DNA of 64,000 nucleotides from Setophaga petechia (lineage: Eukaryota > Chordata > Aves > Passeriformes > Parulidae). Positions within the stretch are counted from its first letter, which is position 1. Each line of letters begins with the position of its first letter. A model generated the notes under the pieces. That model was not told where the DNA came from and did no database searches. It saw only the letters and a program-made list of their open reading frames with translations. Positions 58,696 to 64,000 of the stretch are shown here, piece by piece. The position numbers and the translations under genes are program-made. The DNA is taken from NCBI GenBank assembly GCA_024362935.1, contig JANCRA010000001.1:64074930-64138929 (forward strand), read 5' to 3'.

Positions 58696-59903
58696 TGTGC
58701 TGATTTCACCACCATAAGCTCAAGTTCACGTAGGAGACACAGTAATAAGGGAGTACTGCATTTTGCTAAACACTGTATGAATTTGGCTTACCAAATTTTT
58801 GCCACTGCTGTATTATTTTTTCCACATTTCAAGATATAGCATGACTGTGTAGATGCCAAGATTATCTGAAGACAATATGTTTCTCTTAATCATTACATCT
58901 GACTGAGATGGAAGAAGACCTGCAGGGGTGGTTGTTGCTACCCCAGCCCACAAGAAGGTACTGGTGCAGGCACTGACTGTGCCCGAGAGCCTGTTGCTTT
59001 ACAGATGTACATAGTTGTTTAGTGATCATGTTGTGGCCAGTATCTGAAAGACTACTGCATTTTGCACCTTTTCTCTCCCTCCTCCCATCTTGCTGTGTTA
59101 TGTTATAAAAATATTGAGCAGTCTTGTTCTGTTTCCAGAGGTTCAGAAGAAAGCCTGGAACTCACTCTGGGGAGCCTATTCAAAATACACTATTGCTAAC
59201 CTCTCTCAGACAGCAGAACTGGGCTCTGAGGTGAAAAACCCCCAAATCTGTGCACCCAGTAGAGTTTGGGTTTTTTCCATATTAGATGGATGTCTTAGCA
59301 AATGGGTTATTCCAGCTGAAGAAATGTCTAAGACCCCTGTGAATGACTAGGCAGCCAGAGTCTCAGGAGTTCTGTGGTAGAGGTGTCCGAGCTCTCCATG
59401 CCAACGGAAACTGCTTGAAGACAGATGAAATATCCCAACATAACTGACAGGCTGCCATGGAAAGCTGCAAGAAGCACGCAGAGAAATGGAAACAAAGCAG
59501 CATTTTTGGTTTTGTACGCTGGTTTTAACTTCATTTGGAAGCTGATTTTAACATCATCTAACCAACAGACTGGATCACAGGCAGAAGAGAATGACTGCAA
59601 GAGGTGAAAAGCTGAATCAGAATGATGCAGGAAGGGCACACTCCTGGTGACCACCAATGACTGATTCTTCAGGCCAGTGTTATTATGAAATGGCTATGAC
59701 CACTTTGAAGAAAGTTTTATGTTAACATCTCTTAAAAATCATTTTAACATTAGTTTAACATGATTAATCATAGTGTCTTGAAGAAACAGGAAAAAAGTAA
59801 TACCGAATGCAAAAATGGTCAAGAATGCTACAGGGATTTGCCATTTGTATGTGAGGCATTAATGTTCTGTAAAGTACGAAATCAATTAACTTGCACTAGT
59901 AAA

Positions 59904-59944
59904 AATAAAATTGGTGCATTATTTAAGTGAAGATAATTAATAAA
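59904..59944 (+). terminator. candidate proximal polyadenylation signals
   Basis: AATAAA occurs at 59,904-59,909 and 59,939-59,944, the second followed by tggttttgaattgg. Use of these would give a 3' UTR of about 1.2 kb. Confidence 0.35.
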
Positions 59945-62900
59945 AATGGTTTTGAATTGGAAACAATTAAAGAAAATATTTACATTGGACAAATCCCAAA
60001 AGAGGAATACAAGGAGAGTATTACCCCTTAGATGGACAGGATAAGGAGATACATGCCAGTAGTCTAAAATGCATTAGCAGCACAGGTAACTTTGGCTGCA
60101 CAGAGACACACAAGTTTTTTAATCTGTAATCATTATTTTTTAGTTAAAATCATCATTTGGCAAAAGTAGCACATTTGGCACTGGACTTTTAAGTGTGGGA
60201 ATTTAGTTCTATCACAATATTCCAGGAAATTCTAGTTACAAACTGCAATAAATTCTTCTTCCGAGGAGATTGTCAACCCAAGTCGTAAGATCTGGTCAGA
60301 AAGGGAAAACTTTTTATCAATTTCTTCATTTAGACAAACAATGCCAGGAGCTAAGAAAAGATGAAGCAAATGTTTCAAAATGTTTTATGATACTGAGTTA
60401 TAGTCGATTTTTTTTTTTTATATAGAAAAAGGTATTCTGACAGTCAGCAGTATTTCTGCCACACTAAATTATTTATCACTGATTAAGTCCTATTTCAGAC
60501 TTCTCTAGTGAGCACCAATAATAAATAATTGCAGCTGTGAATTTGAAAACATTTTTCTACAGAAGTATTTCTCCTTATTCTGTCCCAACAAATTAAAAAA
60601 AAAAAAAAAGGATGGATTGCAACACTCACTAAGAATTCCAGGACTGCTGTTTTGCAGTACTCTGCATATGTATTTCTGTGCATACACAGTATGCAGGTCA
60701 CAGCAGCCTGACCCTGCCAACACACCCTCCCAAAAAAAGGTTTTAGGTACTTCTGGATGAATAGAAAACTTTGCTTCAGGTTTTTCATAGCCCTTGTATA
60801 GTCTTTTTCTTGAGTGCTTGAGATATTGAAATATAATTATTATACTGATGAGATACATATTTAATATAAATAGGAATAAAATATATGTATATAAAGGTGT
60901 ATTCTTGCTATTATGGTTGAGACTAGTAACTCATGGTGACAACACAGCAGATAACTATGATGATATCACAGTGTAGTGATGTAACTTTGACATTAATATT
61001 CCAGTATTTCTTTGCTATATTGTGTGTTCAGAAAAGCTTTATTATAACTAAATTTATGAATGCTATGAAGGAGTGCTGGATTCATACCTTTGACTTGAAA
61101 AGAAGGGCATGATTTTACATTTTTAAAGGTTCACTTAAAATGAACAGTTATACAGTATGTCCATATATTTAGTTATATATCTGTACACATTTATCCCATA
61201 GAATCTTTTCCACCATAAATGTTGGAACATACATATAAATACAGTTCCTAGTAAATAAACATTTAAATATCATAACACACCTGTATCTGTATATATTTAT
61301 ATAAAACCAAAGCCTTTAAACTACTGGTTTAAGAACCTTAAAAGCATAGAGTGCTGTATTTCATGAGATTCAAAGCCTTTACATAGTGTTTTACTCTGCC
61401 TGAAGGCAAAATCAAAGTGTGTGCTCAATTGCAGAAACTGCTCCCTCCTTTCATAATGTAAATAGGGGACAATATGGGAAAAAAATCCAAACCTAACCTG
61501 GCTACAGCAGGTTTCCTGCTTCAAGGTCACTGTCTTCAGAATTGAACCTTTTGAAAGGCAGCCAGTGGATTTACAGCTCTGCAGCTGTCACTCATTTCAT
61601 CATGAGCTGTGTATCTCATTATTTCAGTCTGCTCTCAAAGACATGATATTGTCTAGCTGTAACAATCAGGGTGGCTTACACAAGAAACCAGCTGAAATGG
61701 AGTTTATCATTTTGACAGCTCAGCCTTAAGTCCATTGAAACCATTGTCACATTTGAGATTTCAATTTCTGGGTACAAGAACTTGTCCCACTAATTCTTAA
61801 TACTTCTCTCAATGAGGACAACTAAGTTAGTATCCTACTTGATCTCAGATACAAACATGATTTCTTTCAAACTCCACAGCACAGTTTAATTCTTGAAGTA
61901 CACTTCTATTTCTGGATTTGTTCTGAAAAAAAATTACTTGTGTTAACACACACAAAATTACTGATTAACCCAACCTCTTCTTATTCCAAGTAACAGAGGA
62001 GCTCTTGAGCTGAATTTTCCAAGAAATTAGCCACACATACAATACTAGCTGAAGGCCTAGGTTTTCTATTATATCACACAGTTAAAGAAAGTGTGTGTGG
62101 GGGGAAATAATGTAATGCTGACTTTGGAGATGGTGTGAAGTTTTAATTAGGAAGAAGTTTATAGTTAAGAGCAGATTACTCATATCTTCACTGTGCACAT
62201 ATACAAGTGAGCTACTGATAAAAGGAAACAATTAATTTCACTGATGATCAGCTGATTTCTCCTCAGAAGAGAGAACCAAAGCTTCTTTATATGCATCCCT
62301 CTCTGACAATTGCATGCATCTTTTGAATTCCAACCCAATACATTTCACCTGGTCATGGTATGAACTGACAAATTCAGGGCACTTAACTAATTCATACACA
62401 AGGTTTGTCAAAATTAGCAGGTAACTGATCTTCCAACTCATTATACAGAAAGATAATGAAGAATCAGGTCTAGGCCCTCAAAATTAGAGGAGTGATCCAG
62501 CTGCTGTCCCTTCCAGTCATGCATAAGAACATGGCAAAGACTTTTTATGGAAAATAATTGCCTTGCTTATAATCAGTTCACATGTTTTTAAAGGTTTTTA
62601 TAAAGACCTCATTTTTCAAGCAAATTAATATAGTAGTATTCATTCAGAGTCTTATCTCTGTGATGCTGCAGGTTTTTTCTTCATGTTAAATTACATGCAG
62701 TTTACATTCCACAAGGTTTCAGCTTTATTTCCCAGTTCCCTGCTATACTTTTTCAGGGGCTTGCACTAATTTAAAACATAAGCTTGAACAGCAGAATGAG
62801 TTTGGCCTGAGTATGGTAAATAATGAGGGCTGAGTTTTTTTGGTTTGGACTTTGACAAGAAGAAACACCACAGACTCTGTGCTGGTAATTAGTGACACTT

Positions 62901-63442
62901 GCTAAATGCAGCAAATTGTGACAGCAGGATATTTCATCTTGGTCATTGCGAGGTGAATGCAAAGTCTCTTCTCCACATAAGGAAGGTTGTTTGCATATAG
63001 AAACTCATATCTGAGTACCAGTGTTTGTAAATGTGTATTTATGTGACAATGCTCTGTAATTGCTGGTTCCCACTGACTCCCACAGCACAAGCTTGGCATG
63101 CCATGGCCTCACGCATGCTCAGATGCCCACCTGAAGTCAGTATTGTGATTCCCATTTACCTCAGGGGAGCTGGGTTGTGCTGTATAGAAAGTGAAGGAAT
63201 GGGTCAAATCCATCTTTTCTTACCTGTAAAGAGGGACCAAACTATCCTTGGTGATAGCTGCCTCACCTGCTCTCTGCTGGTTCAGCTATTGCCACCGATG
63301 CCCAAGGTACCTTACAGATGTAACTGAAGTTTGAATTTGAGTCCTCTTTGTGTTCACATGGCAGACACCTGCATGTGTCTCTTAAAGAATGTAGTTTGAA
63401 ATGCACTGTAAATAGTTTTAACATACATTCCTATTATAGTTT

Positions 63443-63448
63443 AATAAA
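63443..63448 (+). terminator. candidate distal polyadenylation signal
   Basis: AATAAA, followed about 35 bp later by a short T-rich stretch around gagtttgtccatttgt. Confidence 0.35.
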
Positions 63449-63598
63449 AACCTTAATCACAGTCACTAGTCACTGAGTTTGTCCATTTGTATTCTTCTAT
63501 CTTTTAAAAATACCTGAACAAATATATAGTTTCTGGGCACAGTATTTTTGTACTAGGTTAAGGGGTTTCTCTGTATATTATGTTTGCCTTTAAACACT

Positions 63599-63661
63599 AT
63601 TAAAGTCTTCTGAATGTCATGTGTTCTCTCTTGCTTCTGCCCTGTGACTTCTTAGAATAAA
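63599..63661 (+). terminator. candidate distal polyadenylation signals (ATTAAA, AATAAA)
   Basis: ATTAAA at 63,599-63,604 is followed by a GT/CT-rich stretch (catgtgttctctcttgcttc). AATAAA lies at 63,656-63,661. Confidence 0.35.
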
Positions 63662-63808
63662 GCTAGTTACATTACTTAAGAGAATCATTAGCCCTACTTA
63701 CCGTACAGCTGCTAGAGAACATAAGGGTCAGCTTATTTTCTGTGGTCAGACAGCTGCTTATAACTTATTTCTTCATTCTTCTCTTTGTACTGTTTTCATG
63801 CTTTTTAA

Positions 63809-63814
63809 AATAAA
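63809..63814 (+). terminator. candidate last polyadenylation signal of PDE5A
   Basis: AATAAA is followed within 20-50 bp by tttactgtttgttat and gaggtgtaattttt, a plausible GU/U-rich downstream element. It is the last canonical signal in the window. Confidence 0.45.
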
Positions 63815-63835
63815 AACGATGATGTCAAATTTTAC

Positions 63836-64000
63836 TGTTTGTTATATTATTGAGGTGTAATTTTTAATGCCTGATTCAAATCATTGCTTCTGTAAATTTG
63901 TATTTCATAGCAACTTTTCTAGGTCCTAGAAATCCTGAAGAGAAAAAAATCCATTAATATCAAGATACTCCTCAGTACTACTGAGATCAGCCAGCAGTAA
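63836..64000. other. sequence beyond the last polyadenylation signal
   Basis: AT-rich sequence with no gene seen. In mammals FABP2 is the next gene on this side; nothing of it was recognised within the window. Confidence 0.4.

Larger units (their letters stand above)
58696..63835 (+). other. PDE5A: PDE5A 3' untranslated region (probable extent)
   Basis: No coding potential is seen after the TGA, and mammalian PDE5A has a multi-kilobase 3' UTR. The region is AT-rich, with many ATTTA-like motifs and a 14-A run at about 60,597-60,610. AATAAA signals occur near the proximal third (59,904; 59,939) and the distal end (63,443; 63,656; 63,809). The distal boundary is inferred from the last signal followed by T/GT-rich sequence. 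Confidence 0.6.

Noticed and set aside
63000..64000. Start of the next gene (FABP2 or another neighbour)
   Set aside because: No exon-like conserved peptide was found here; the sequence reads as 3' UTR and flank.

Overview
This is a stretch of vertebrate nuclear DNA, almost certainly from a bird. It holds one recognisable protein-coding gene, PDE5A (cGMP-specific 3',5'-cyclic phosphodiesterase), complete on the + strand. Large introns with GT-AG boundaries, a GC-rich CpG-island promoter in AT-rich surroundings, CR1-type LINE fragments and a compact gene (about 46 kb from start to stop codon) fit a bird. The look of a solo LTR in intron 5 suggests a passerine, but that is inference from memory of such elements.

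Layout. Positions 1 to about 12,650 are intergenic: no gene was recognised, only a pair of 138-bp direct repeats and a decayed CR1 element. Positions 12,650-14,400 are a CpG island with two alternative first exons. The PDE5A1-type exon starts at 12,915. The PDE5A2-type exon starts at 13,983 and encodes MLPFGDKT plus a split Arg, the same start as I recall for human PDE5A2. A 12.4-kb intron 1 follows. Exons 2-21 lie between 25,413 and 58,695. A long 3' UTR then runs to perhaps 63.8 kb, with several AATAAA signals, close to the end of the window.

Protein. The 21 coding exons join without any phase conflict into 852 codons (PDE5A1 form) or 826 codons (PDE5A2 form). Exon 2 carries the kinase site (RKIS, Ser84) and most of GAF-A; exons 3-5 finish GAF-A. 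Exons 6-10 carry GAF-B. Exons 12-21 carry the class I PDE catalytic domain. The NKXnFX3DE motifs of both GAF domains, the HD metal-binding residues (His595, His631, Asp632, Asp742) and the purine-clamp glutamine (Gln795) are all present, so the gene looks intact and functional.

Accessory signals. A 624-bp solo LTR with a 5-bp target duplication sits antisense to PDE5A, only 56 bp past the exon 5 donor, and carries TATA, CCAAT and AATAAA signals. Several short, near-perfect inverted repeats lie in introns 1 and 3, a 19-bp minisatellite in intron 20 and a TG/TA microsatellite in intron 12. I found no sign of a novel multigene system. The most useful observations are the conserved alternative promoter, the antisense LTR, and the lineage differences in the protein.
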